Source: Amyelois transitella (taxonomy: Eukaryota; Arthropoda; Insecta; Lepidoptera; Pyralidae). From it: 64,000 bases of DNA. Positions 12,201 to 20,998 of this stretch are shown here, piece after piece (position 1 is the first letter of the stretch; every line of letters starts with the position of its first letter). The notes beneath the pieces are model-generated. The model was not told the origin of the DNA, did not search any database, and saw nothing but the letters and a program-made list of their open reading frames with translations. The position numbers were made by a program, and so were the translations under genes. The DNA is taken from contig NC_083509.1 of the NCBI RefSeq assembly GCF_032362555.1, forward strand, positions 5,355,001 through 5,419,000. Direction: 5' to 3'.

Positions 12201-15153
12201 CAGACATTCCATTAGAATACACGATTACAGTCGAAGGTTTAATGAAACGAGTCTAGCTAGTTCCTCCATCTGCTCAACTTATCATATGTTGCCATTACTA
12301 ATGGTCTTGTCCAATCACTACCTCTGTATTTCTCTCATTATATCCGTATTAGTATGCCTGTACCTATTTCTGTATTAATTGTACTTAGGCTGCAATCAAT
12401 TTTTATAGAACATGATTCAGAAACAGTGTAATGATGAAAAGTTAGTAGGTAATTACTTTGTTCTATAGAGAATTCTTGTTCTCCTAAATATGCTACCAAT
12501 TTGTTTCTAGTTTAATAAATCAATCAATATATTTTTATTTGTGAATAATTTATGTTCATGTATTGATTATTTTCTATTTGACCTTCCCTGTAAAAAACTT
12601 ACGTAATTATGAGAAATAACTACCTGAATGTGCATCTATCTACCTATATGTTTTAATCTACATGTAATTTTACCAGAACTAATGATGTAGCGAAAGGTCA
12701 ATGTTCAATGTCGAAATCACTCATACTTACCTACAAATTTATTACTAGATTCTAATAACCACGATTCGATATGAATACCAACACAGATGTTTCGAAAGGC
12801 AGGATCACTGTCAAGGCGCACCCCGGGCTCCTCTCCAGGGAAATGAGGACATAACTGAGAATAACGCCAGGATGAAGAAGACTTGCTCCAAAATCATGGT
12901 CATATGCTGACCTGTATTCAAGAAATGTCTGAAAAGTTTTGTAATAAATAATGAAGCGAAAATGCAAATGATTTCTTATGCAGCCAGCGTGCATTATTTA
13001 TTTTTCACGCAAATTTTTATACTACAGTTTTCCGAGTACAATCGTTTTTATTATTATACGTAACTATAAAATTAAAAAGTTAAATTTAAATAAATCTACC
13101 AACCCCAACATTCACTAAGCATGCTAATATACATATGTTATGCGCCAAATTGCAGTTCTATAGAATATAAATACTATGGCGAATAAATAATAGTTTTAAA
13201 CCATTTCAGGATCGCCAGCAGACGTTGCCATTAAGGAAAAATGACCAAACTGCACCTGATGTGGCTACAATCAACCACCCTCAACTAACACGAGAAGCAA
13301 CTGACAACCCTCCCCCTCCGCCACCTGTGAGTTGTTATTATTTAAATAATAGACCTTCGTCTGCCTCCTGGATCCTCTCCAGGTCTCAGGTGCACATTTT
13401 GACCATGATCCTGGATTTGTTAAGTCAGATTTTTTACACTAAGCAAATTCCGCAACATTTTCACGGGAACCTATACCATATTGGACCATGGTAAAAGCCA
13501 CCTTTAACGACATCCATGGAGAAGATGGGGTGGTTTTATTCTAAAATACCGGGGACATCAAAAATTTTTATAAGATATAAAGGATCAGTACTCATTGTTT
13601 TAGACATGCGAATTTCAGTAAAGCTGAAAACGTGACTAAAAGGCAATATAATTTTGAACAGTACAATAAAAATTGTCAAAGTTTTTTGTAAGGCAAAATA
13701 ATTTTTAAGCAGGTAGATCAGAAAGCAACTCACTCCAACTTCTAAACAAATAAGTTCCAAAGTAAGAGTTGACTTGAAAAAAATATAATAGAGCACGAGA
13801 CAACCGATAACATGGAGTTTTAGCTAAAGAATAATGTCCGACAATGACCTGTAAGTCATTTTCCGTCATCAGTGTACAAATACCTACAATGACGTCCCCT
13901 CCCTTTTCAGGGTAGACAGAGCCAACAGCCTTGAAAAAAATATGTGTTATCTGATTATAATCTAATTCTTTATTATTTCCAGATGCCAGTTACAAATGGT
14001 CATCAAAATGGAGAAGACTTACAAAAATATGTAGAAAAAGTAAATGAAAATTTTACAAAATCGGTTAATATCGACTTTAACAAAGTAACAAATTTAAAAA
14101 AAAATGGCACATTAGCGAGGACACCAACACCTGATTATAATAATAAATTAGATAATTCTACAAAAGCAAAAAACAAAGATGAAAACGTCGATCTGGAATC
14201 GCTCGAATCGTTCAAATTGAAGAATCCCACCAATGTCTTGCCAAAACCGCCATCGAATTACTTCATCCGGGCTCCAAATGGTACGGCCACGATGAAAAAA
14301 CATGCTAGACCTGTTTCCGTGACTATTGGAGAGTATGCTAGTAATGGTGGCGGAAGGCGAGAGCCCACAAAGCTAGACTTCCTAAACGGCGAAAAGTCCG
14401 CTAATGGTCAAGTTCATGATGAAGTCTCTATTTCAAATAGGCTGCAATCTGAGCTAGCCTTGACTTTGTCTAGGTCAAACTTGCGTAAGAAGACTGAAGC
14501 TCTCGTAAGTAGTTCAAAATTTTAATTTAAAATTGTTATCAATTACTCCATTATATTTAGTTTAAAATATTTTTCAGGATAATGCTATAGGTATACGAAA
14601 TGTGTTTTATATGAGCATGAAAAGTTCTGAAGATAGTGACTCATCATTAGATAAAAATTTCCATGCTCGGTATGGTAATAATATTTTACCCCTGCCGCCA
14701 TCTATAACAATACCAAAAGTTTCAAAGTTAAAGCATTGAATTTTTGGCATAACTTCATTTTGCTACGTAAGACATTATATGCTTTTAGTAAGTTGAAAAA
14801 AAGAGAAAACTAATAAAACACAGCATCACATGTGTTGGTGCATATTAACATCGACTGGGACAATTTTACTAATATCACTTTCATCACCTACACGCATGTT
14901 CTAAACTTATATGTATAATAACACATGAGCCCCTTGTGCATCAATTGATATAAGTATTTTGAGTATGGTATTCCAGAAATAATGTTATTGGCCCAGTGTT
15001 TTTGCGTTGTTTTTTACTTACCTATAGGGTGAAGCACAAGCACAGTAAATTACCTTTATCGTTATTTCGATGTACTCTACCAATGTAAATAATTATTGGT
15101 TTTCATATTGTTTCAGGCAGACGCTGGGCGATGAAACATATCAAGGGAAATAG
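253..15153 (+). CDS. Ush1c: Harmonin (USH1C-type) PDZ scaffold protein, 3' eleven coding exons (5' end outside window)
   Basis: Scaffold protein that in vertebrates links cadherin, myosin and actin partners in stereocilia and microvilli. Coding exons: 253-361, 1642-1666, 2665-2820, 5376-5520, 5697-5926, 6882-7365, 7813-8016, 13210-13326, 13983-14504, 14578-14669, 15117-15153. All junctions are GT-AG and phase-consistent, giving 706 visible codons then TAG. The end of PDZ1 reads VGDQLVSVNGY...KIKVRH followed by VGILPVKDKPHESLSWQFV, close to vertebrate harmonin (KVRHIGLIPVK...LTWQYV). PDZ2 spans the 5376 and 5697 exons (KPGIFVQFV, GLRPGDQILSCNGQDF). A long low-complexity tail follows, with a proline run at the end of the 13210 exon and a basic segment (SRSNLRKKTEAL) before 14504. 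I see no third PDZ domain, unlike the long vertebrate isoform. A polyadenylation signal AATAAA lies at 15211. Orthology to harmonin rather than whirlin rests on the inter-PDZ linker; the tail function is unknown. Confidence 0.85.
362..1641. other. Harmonin intron, no gene seen
   Basis: AT-rich intron. It holds a tRNA-like promoter remnant near 618-650 (a degenerate 'gggtcgaactcg' B-box) and two short hairpins near its 3' end (1468-1500 and 1546-1584). I see no open frame with splice signals. Confidence 0.5.
1468..1584. repeat. Two neighbouring short inverted repeats
   Basis: The first hairpin has 12-base arms at 1468-1479 (TGATGATAATGA) and 1489-1500. The second has 14-base arms at 1546-1559 (GCCACAATATGAAT) and 1571-1584. 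Both are perfect, with loops of 9 and 11 bases. They lie 58-174 bases upstream of a 25-base micro-exon (1642-1666). Confidence 0.6.
1836..2300. repeat. Diverged tandem repeat in harmonin intron
   Basis: A unit of about 180-220 bases is present roughly twice. Landmarks are CAACGAAT.TTGCTACGA (near 1837 and 2019), GCGAGAGTCCT (near 1977 and 2199) and GACATCAACGAATCTT. At the 3' end a 33-base subunit (ACGTGGATACAAAG.CATCAACGAATCTT) is duplicated directly, near 2223 and 2256. Copies are diverged by point changes and small gaps. Confidence 0.65.
2888..3008 (+). pseudogene. Decayed tandem duplicate of the harmonin exon 2665-2820
   Basis: The stretch aligns over about 36 codons with the 3' three quarters of the preceding exon and keeps its frame. 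Residues shared with the functional exon include LASDVSSS, TLCHDT, RLT and RLSILV. A TAA stop stands at 2978-2980 where the functional exon has CCA (Pro). The original donor (GCGG|GTAAGA) is not conserved and no good acceptor precedes it, so it is unlikely to be spliced in today. About 12 of 19 changed codons are synonymous. Confidence 0.75.
3516..3534 (+). pseudogene. Possible third remnant of the same harmonin exon end
   Basis: AAGCTTGGATGTGGGTATG closely matches the 3' end and donor of exon 2665-2820 (AAGCTTGGATGCGG|GTAAG). The match is short and could be chance. Confidence 0.3.
3602..3870 (-). mobile_element. Helitron-like non-autonomous element, near complete
   Basis: On the minus strand it runs from TCTATACTAATATTATAAAG to a GC-rich hairpin GCGGACGAAGTCGCGGGC and then AGCTAG with a flanking T. 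A 5' TC, a 3' hairpin shortly before CTAG(T) and insertion next to T are Helitron hallmarks. The same unit recurs at 1-207, 19713, 20331, 23050, 29403 and 37535. Assignment to Helitrons is by termini only, as no Rep/helicase coding is present. Confidence 0.6.
4880..5090 (-). mobile_element. tRNA-derived SINE remnant (family shared with 11125 and 55090)
   Basis: The reverse complement of this stretch carries the landmark seen at 11280-11310: a block like AACCTGCATATTTAGGCAAC followed by TGGATGTGTG, preceded by a poor copy of the ATCGTGAGG motif. A degenerate tRNA-like 'aggatttgaac' lies near 5033. Boundaries are approximate. Confidence 0.45.
5098..5312 (+). mobile_element. SINE-like repeat (GGTTCCCGGC family), 5'-truncated copy
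   Basis: Contains the family's ordered landmarks: ATGGATGTCGTAAAAGGCGA, GGGATAGGCTTATAAACTTG, CAACCTGTCACT, TGACTCTGTCTACCCCGCAA, GGGATATAGACG, then an ATGTAT-rich tail. More than ten copies occur in the window on both strands, all ending in the simple tail, as expected of a retroposed SINE. Confidence 0.65.
6003..6060 (+). pseudogene. Decayed duplicate of the 3' end of harmonin exon 5697-5926
   Basis: CCTCGCCCCTCC.GCGGCCC followed by TGAGA matches the exon at 5855-5879. The downstream part (GTGTTGCTAAAGCCGCC) aligns to the exon's GCGTCGCTGAAGAAGCCGCC with gaps. Intron bases after the exon (ATTATTGAT) also recur after the copy, which points to a local tandem duplication of the exon end with its donor region. 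Confidence 0.65.
6061..6881. other. Harmonin intron, no gene seen
   Basis: AT-rich intron sequence between the PDZ2-end exon and the 484-base exon at 6882. Nothing beyond homopolymer tracts is seen. Confidence 0.5.
8500..8590. promoter_or_regulatory. CpG-rich patch in harmonin intron
   Basis: About 90 bases with unusually dense CpG (GCGCGTGCGCAC, GACGACGCC, GACGCG) in an otherwise AT-rich 5.2-kb intron. It could be a regulatory element or an alternative promoter. No following exon with a donor was identified. Confidence 0.25.
8680..8850 (+). mobile_element. Helitron-like or related short repeat, 5' part
   Basis: Starts TACTAATATTATAAAGGGAA followed by a TTTGTTTGTTTC-type run and 'ctcaagaactaccgaactgatttt'. 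This is a related but distinct family from the 3602 unit. The 3' end is not clear. Confidence 0.4.
10140..10536 (+). promoter_or_regulatory. Candidate internal promoter and 5'UTR of a short harmonin isoform
   Basis: A CpG-rich tract (GGCGCCTCGGCGAGCGCCGG, CGCTCGCTCGCC) of about 200 bases stands out from the surrounding AT-rich intron. It contains TCAGTG motifs resembling the arthropod initiator (near 10239, 10422 and 10436). It is followed within 300 bases by an ATG exon with a strong donor. Promoter activity is inferred from composition and position only. Confidence 0.4.
10537..10584 (+). CDS. Candidate alternative first coding exon of harmonin (short isoform without PDZ domains)
   Basis: ATG at 10537, preceded by an in-frame TAA, opens sixteen codons (MKNIKSKPLVIIQCYE) and ends in a consensus donor GAA|GTAAGT in phase 0. 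The next harmonin exon (13210) also starts in phase 0, so splicing would give a protein with only the proline-rich and basic tail and neither PDZ domain. The CpG-rich patch just upstream supports a separate start. The peptide itself is not recognised. An unrelated small gene or a chance ORF are the alternatives. Confidence 0.35.
11013..11092. repeat. 80-bp perfect palindrome
   Basis: Two 40-base arms, 11013-11052 and 11053-11092, meet with no spacer at AATAGAT|ATCTATT. Every base pairs. It sits in the large harmonin intron, 33 bases before the SINE at 11125. Confidence 0.9.
11125..11440 (+). mobile_element. tRNA-derived SINE
   Basis: Begins GGAGTGTCGGTGGTCGAATC, a degenerate pol III A-box region. 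It continues with CGATGAGGGAAATATCGTGA, GGGGAACCTGCATATTTAGG and GGCTGCGGAGGTCAG, and ends near CCAGGAGGAAGAAGAATG. The order 'ATCGTGAGG-AACCTGCA-TGTGTGTGTAA' is a common lepidopteran SINE body. Confidence 0.55.
12790..12890. repeat. Short interspersed repeat fragment
   Basis: The CACCCCGGGCTCCTCTCCAG core resembles the later CTCTCCAGG segments near 13376 and 38740, suggesting debris of one short repeat family. Boundaries are unclear. Confidence 0.3.
13880..13940 (-). mobile_element. Fragment of the GGTTCCCGGC-family SINE
   Basis: GGGTAGACAGAGCCAACAGC followed by CTTGAAAA is the tail-proximal part of the family in reverse orientation. It lies just upstream of the harmonin exon at 13983. Confidence 0.5.
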
Positions 15154-15216
15154 AATATTAATTTCAAAATTAAATTTATTTTGTTTTATGTACTTAATTA
15201 TATTCCTTGAAATAAA
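15154..15216 (+). terminator. Harmonin 3'UTR with polyadenylation signal
   Basis: AATAAA at 15211-15216, 58 bases after the TAG stop, is the first canonical polyadenylation signal downstream of the last coding exon. Confidence 0.6.
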
Positions 15217-17905
15217 GTTAGTACTACGTTATTTTATTATAATGAATTGAATATTTCAGCCAAAGTTAGATTATTTTCTTGTATTATAATTTATTTTTTA
15301 GTGAAGCATGTGTGTTTGTTTACAAAGTAAATGATTCGTGCCAGAGTATATAACTGAAGAAATTATATGTTCAACATTAAATAAAACCGATGTTAACATT
15401 TTTTTTCTAATTTGTTTAGCTTGATCAATTAATATGATGTAACTCGTAGATGTATAATTCAACTTGTACAGAATGATTTTGAACGTACTAAGTCATAAAT
15501 AAAAAGTGGTAGTATATAAAATATACATTATATTTTTTGGTGTTTAATTGAAGGTAACTTCTCCCAGTTCTCCTTTTTTGGGTTCCGCATATGAAATGTC
15601 CACGATCTATCGTGACCATGTAGTCACTGACATCCTTTTCCTATGGCCCATGGATGTCGTAAAAGGCGCACATTTATTGTACTGCAAGCTTCCATGCTGG
15701 CCTGGCGGCGAACAAAACAATGTATATTATGTCAGCTGCTCCTATCTCTTCCAATACCAATTGTAAAAATCAATCATATTTATGTAATGGGCTAGCAAAA
15801 CACTGTCACTACTAAGATAAGTGTAAGTACTTACATGTGACTAATGTAACTAGTGTGTGAATGTGACTAAATGTTAATTGTCTGTATGTCCTTAAGCCAA
15901 TCTTAGAGCTATTGGGTTCGCCATTTACAGGACACAAAAAACCTGAAACTCTTCTCTTAGTCCCTGTGAAAATAAAAGCTTTGAATATTAATTCGATCTC
16001 GCTTAAAATAATTTAGGATTTATTTACTTTTTTATGACGGTAGGTAGGTAAGTACCTTCTTATCATCCCTGTCTACCGAACAACACACTGCGGCTTCAAA
16101 TACGAAGTACTTTTTTGCTTTTTGTGACAGACGCACACCTAATCTACACGTATCACGCGAGCAAAAGCTCGTGTTTTCAAAATTAGCTTCGCTCCCGTGG
16201 AAATGTCCAGAAAGAAATTGCCTTTGGTTTAAACAATATTTATTAAATTAATTACTTTTGTTTCTTTGCCGAACCAAATATCATCAAAATCGGTCCAAAG
16301 TTTCATCTAGAGTCATAGTACATTTCTCTGATAATCTCTCTCTAATTTTGTTTGAGGAAAGACCCGCAATGAAAGTAGCACGTATCGTCTCGTTTTGGTG
16401 CTGTTCAGCAGTTACATTTTTGAAATGACAGTAGTATGCAAGAAGAGTAAGAGACCTGGATATTCGGCTATTGATTCTCCAAGTTTTTTGTTGTCTTGAT
16501 GTTAAAATATGTCAGGCCAAAATTACATTGCGTCCTTATTCAGTACTTAGGTCGGTATAGTATCTACCTAAGTACTGAATGTGTACTAAATTTTGTGTGT
16601 TAAAAGAAACAAAAAACAGGCTTTAAAAAATTAAGAGCAAGGATGTATCCAGCAAGCAGAGTATATATGTGCGTGCAGGAAGAAAAAAAATATTTTTTAA
16701 AAAGTGGTCGAAGGAGTACCACAGGGATTTTTACAAAATTACGTGTCTCATTCTTTGGTCAAAGGGTCAAGGAAAAAATTACAACATTCATTGACAAACT
16801 TAGACAATCTGTCAATGATCTGAATGAAGCTATCGTTTATATATAATATATAAACGACAGCTAATGTATATTGTATATAATAGATTTTTTTAGTACTTTT
16901 GTACTAACATTTTATATTTATAAGTTTTACATTTCTGCTTAAAACATTTTATTTAGCAGCACTTAATCCATGATAGTTAAATAAGTTTCTGTCGTATAGA
17001 ACATGTCATATGGAAAATTGCGAAAAGTTTTGTCAAAGGAATATAATTTTCATTGTACAATTTTATTAGAAAGTCCATTTATAGAGACTTCTCGGAGTGG
17101 AAAATATTTACAATTCGTATTGTTAGGTCAGTAGAAAATGTGACATTACAATTACTATGAGATATATTATACTTCTCGGTTGCGCCCTTCCGGTTTTTAT
17201 TTCTCCCACTTTATCCAGTGTTCTGCATTCTCAGTTTTATCACTGTATCCTCGTGCCCATACTGTTTCGTCATACTAGTATGTCTACGAGCCTATACCCT
17301 ATACATATATCCGTAGTCATACTAGGTATTATTCTGCACCTCCTATAATTTCTAACTTCTCTAGGTTGATGTGAATTAGAAATCTGTGGGAATCATATCT
17401 TGTTAGCATTAGGTAATTTCCAATTTGATTAGTAAATGTAACCGCCGCAAGGTGGTTTAGATTTAAAAGTTGCATTAGGATTCTCGCAGTCTCAGATTTA
17501 ATTTAAAGTGTAAAAATGTTTTCGTCTTTAATCGTTATCTTTATATTCTCTGAACATCCGATGTAGGTAATTACATCCCACAAGATAAGACCTACCCCTC
17601 CTACTTATGTTGAATAGGGGATTCCAATATAAATTCTATTGAAAGCATAAAATTCGGAATAATTTAAGATTCAAGAAGTGGTAAGTATGGAATATAACTA
17701 GCCGGACACGAAATCCGTACGTACTGGAAAATGTGTCGTCGCAACTGATGAACGTTTTAATATTGCATCTCAACTCTGTATGGTATCTGACAACTTTAAA
17801 ATTTGCAAAAAAGTGCGTGCGTTACGAGACTACGACATTATATCTATAGTTTATACTAGATAGAAGATACTTAAGATAAGTTTGAAGCCTGTTGAATTTT
17901 TGCAG
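15217..17905. other. Intergenic stretch, repeat debris and hairpins
   Basis: No convincing gene. It contains a repeat fragment near 15637-15668 (CCCATGGATGTCGTAAAAGG) and Helitron-like fragments near 16140-16330. There is a perfect hairpin with 15-base arms at 16538-16552 and 16566-16580, and an A/T-rich imperfect hairpin near 16828-16862. Unseen upstream exons of the GARIN-like gene probably lie in or before this stretch. Confidence 0.4.
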
Positions 17906-18654
17906 CTCTTACTCCTGAACAAGTATTGATCGCTATAGAAACTGCACCCATGGTTTCTAAATTAAATGAAAGAGATGCAAATAACAATAATATCAATTTG
18001 CAATATTTATATCCTCTAGAGTTGGTCCATATAAAAGTATTTAAACGCAGTCATAGACAAACTCTAAAAGTATGTATCGAATCTGGTAAAACCAGATATT
18101 TCGAACTGGCGGCTATGAAAAAACGGAAGGTCAGTTTTTACTGTACCTAAGTAAATTAGTATAAGTATTTTTGGGTTACGAATGATTTAGTACCAAAGTA
18201 TACGTTTAAAATGACATTTTAGATATTCTGGAAATTGTGGTGTAATCATATCTCCGGGCTTCCCATATCTTCAAAGATACAAGCTAATGTCAAAGGTAAA
18301 AGTACAAAAGACCATCAAACGGATTGCATCATTATTGAAGGAAAGGTAAATACTATAAGAGTAGTTCATCTACCACAAACAAGTTATTTGAGCACAATAA
18401 TATTAACACTTTTTGAAATTCTTTTTTATTCTTTACAGAAGAAAAAAAATTTTAGATGGCGCGATAAATATCTTTACTTAGGTTCGAAAAGGGAAACAGA
18501 AGATAAGGTCCGTCCCATTCCAGTACCAGGTCTTGGTCCCACGGAGGATATCAAATTGTTGTATCTTAAACCGAAATATTTCGGTAGCTGGGATCAATCC
18601 GAACACTGGGTGCAGTGCGGAAGTAGCGGTTCGACCATCTTTGACTTCTTTTAA
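17906..18654 (+). CDS. GARIN/FAM71-like domain protein, 3' three exons (start not found)
   Basis: Exons 17906-18129, 18223-18345 and 18439-18654 (TAA) join in frame with GT-AG junctions, giving about 187 residues. The first exon opens with a split codon after TTTTGCAG, so at least one upstream exon is missing from my reading. The segment YLYPLELVHIKVF, then LKVCIESGKTRYFEL and FWKLWCNHISGL, has the order and pattern of the Golgi-associated Rab2-interactor domain of FAM71/GARIN proteins (PL-hydrophobic-V, a basic sheet, 'GR-YYLEL', then W..W...I..L). In mammals these bind RAB2 at the Golgi during sperm acrosome formation; an insect role is not known to me. The C-terminal part (SWDQSEHWVQCGSS) is unrecognised. 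A polyadenylation signal AATAAA lies at 18751. The family call is by pattern only. Confidence 0.5.
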
Positions 18655-18786
18655 GTAGGTACTTTTTATATGTTACTAGGGAGTTTACATCAGACAAGCT
18701 TCTCCACTCAAAGTCATAGGCGCACGGATAAATATCAGGAACGTTTGAATAATAAATATTGAAAGGAATGGTTAAATAAATTTATA

Positions 18787-19284
18787 CAGGGTGACATTTA
18801 AAACAACTGCATCCTTTTAAACATAGACTGTACCCATGCTTCTGAGCCGTTTGAGCCTTTTTTTATTTAAATTAAACGTCATCATTTTCACATTAAAAAA
18901 ACCTCAAAAACTACGTCACACGCTTTATTAAAGACCAATACTACAAAAAGAAATAAAAACTAAACATGTTAATAAATGTCTGAAAAATAAATTATTTTTC
19001 TAGTATCAAGATGATTGAAGAATTAAAGATGATGATTCACAGTGCGTAATGGTTACTAACCGTTTACGCTATCTACTGAACTACGCATGGCCATAGCGCA
19101 TTGCGACATTCAACCTCAATTCGATTACATTGAGATTAAAATCCTATCAAATTGCACGATGGAATTTTTTTTATTCGTACTTTCTGAAATATGAACCGAT
19201 ATTTTTCTTTTTACGTTTTTAAATATCCTTTAGATGAGTACACTTAACAGTTAAATTTATGCAGTTGAATTAAAAGTCACCCTG
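18787..19284. mobile_element. MITE with about 30-bp terminal inverted repeats and TA/TATA target duplication
   Basis: The left end CAGGGTGACATTTAAAACAA and the reverse complement of the right end (CAGGGTGACTTTTAATTCAA) match except at a few bases, and the match continues into CTGCAT. Both sides are flanked by TATA (18783-18786 and 19285-19288). The 498-bp interior has no coding capacity. A TA-type duplication suggests the mariner/Tc1 superfamily, but this is inference. Confidence 0.75.
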
Positions 19285-19374
19285 TATATGCAAAATTGTC
19301 ATGAAATTAAATTGTCTCTAAATTTCATAAAATTAAAAAGTTCATATGCCATGTGGTTCTTGACACTAATACAA

Positions 19375-19565
19375 AAAAGAATAGAACCGCTCCATATCTT
19401 TCCCATAAATGTTGTAAAGGCGAACAAGGGATATGCTTAACACTTGAGATTCTTTTTAAGGTGGTGGGCAGTAACTTGTCACTATTTGAATCTCAATTTT
19501 ATTATTAAGCCAAACAGTTGAATGCCTATTAGTTTTTTCAAGACTGTTGTCTGCGAATTTTTGTA
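19375..19565 (+). mobile_element. GGTTCCCGGC-family SINE copy, diverged
   Basis: Ordered landmarks are present: AAAGAATAGAACCGCTCCAT, 'gttgtaaaggcg', GGGATATGCTTA, AACTTGTCACTATTTGAATC and TTTCAAGACTGTTG. The ATGT tail is lost. Confidence 0.6.
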
Positions 19566-19712
19566 GTATTTGTTGCTAAAGCGGCAATGGAAAAAATATA
19601 ATTTAAAAAAAACAGCTTTCTAGCTATCATTGTTTATGAGATACAGTCACCACAGACAGACAGTCGAGGCTTAATAGGCTCCCGGTTTTACCTACGGAAT
19701 TCAAAAAATTAA
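19566..19712 (+). mobile_element. LINE 3'-end remnant
   Basis: TGTTGCTAAAGCGGCAATGG, CTAGCTATCATTG, GAGATACAG, CAGACAGACAGTCG and GGCTCCCGGTTTTACC, in this order, resemble the 3' end of a common lepidopteran non-LTR element (perhaps CR1/Zenon type). The clade is a guess. Confidence 0.4.
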
Positions 19713-19960
19713 ATCTATACTAATATTATAAAGCTGAAGAGTTTGTTTTGTTTGTTTGTTTGTTTAAACGCGCTAATCTCAGAAACTACTTAACCGATTT
19801 GAATAATTCTTTCACTGTTAGATAGTCTATTTATCGAGGAAGGCTATAGGCTACATTTTATCCCGGATTTCCTACGGGAAACGTCAACTATGCAGGTGAA
19901 AGTTGAATGAGTCGGCCATCTGCAAGCTTTCCACGCGAACGCTGCGCAAACCAACAAAGA
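19713..19960 (+). mobile_element. Helitron-like element, 5' part
   Basis: Begins A|TCTATACTAATATTATAAAG with the expected A flank, followed by the TTTGTTTGTTTG run, 'aacgcgctaatctcag' and 'atcgaggaaggctat'. It diverges before reaching the CTAGT end. Confidence 0.55.
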
Positions 19961-20330
19961 TATAGTAAAACAATGTACTAAAGATGTGAAGTACTCATTT
20001 TTTGCCACAAAAAAGTCCGCGAGAGCATATATCTATCTCTTAAGGTTTACTTACAATAACCACTTTTATGTTCATTTTTTAAGATTATTTTTTCATTATA
20101 AACAAAAGTTATTTTGAAACCAATTTTCTTTAATTCAGTATTAATCCTTATCCAAATAAATATGTTTATTACTTTCGGCATTTCATGTAGACTAAAATTG
20201 CCATTTACAGTATATAAATCAGACGAATAGGTTTTAAGATATAGTCGTTATAAGCAATTTGCAGCGAAACATTTAATACGGTGAACCAGCGTTCTTTCTA
20301 ATACGCGTGACCGCTTGCAAAAATAAATAT

Positions 20331-20381
20331 GATGCCCAAAATAACTATACCACGCGGACGAAGTCGCGGGCACAGCTAGTA
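20331..20381 (+). mobile_element. Helitron-like element, 3' end only
   Basis: GATGCCCAAAATAACTATAC followed by CACGCGGACGAAGTCGCGGG and CACAGCTAGT is the 3' end of the family with its hairpin. It may be the displaced end of the copy at 19713. Confidence 0.55.
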
Positions 20382-20998
20382 ACTTATAAAACTCTAACAA
20401 AACATTATAATTTATTTTTTGTAAAATTCACAGAAGTAGTTCTTTTAATTAAGACACTCATGCTTAAAAATTTTAATTCAGCCTTCAATCTCCGTATCAT
20501 TACTATTTCCACCACAGTCAAGAACTTCTAACCATTGTTTTTTGTCTAATCTAAAATCTGCCTGCTGTCTGCCTAGTGTCAAAATTTTCAGTTAGGTATA
20601 ATTGCACTTACCTACTTACTTGTTTAAAGATATTTGAAACCAAAACGTAAATTGATACTTTAAGTATTTCTTTACATAGTAACCTGGTTGGTACTTATTT
20701 TAAAATCCTCGGCGACTAAAAAAAGCTGCTAGAAGTTTGTTTTGTTCGTCCCAACCCCTAACGCTATGCTATAGCCCAACGAAATAAAGAAACTAATAGA
20801 TAATCGCTACGTCAGTGTCAGATACTGATAGTGACATTGATACTTTCACGTTGGTTTATTTTGATTTGATGCTCATCTTACATAAAATCTAACCTAAACA
20901 AGCATTTTCAAAAGTTGATTTGATTAAAATAATCTGACATAAGTACAAAAATAAGTGATTATAAATCTAACATATTATACTTTTTAATTGGTACAGAG

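Noticed and set aside
16643-16846. Open frame as the missing upstream exon of the GARIN-like gene
   Set aside because: No matching family pattern, the donor at its end (ATC|GTTTAT) is poor, and it runs into an A/T-rich hairpin.
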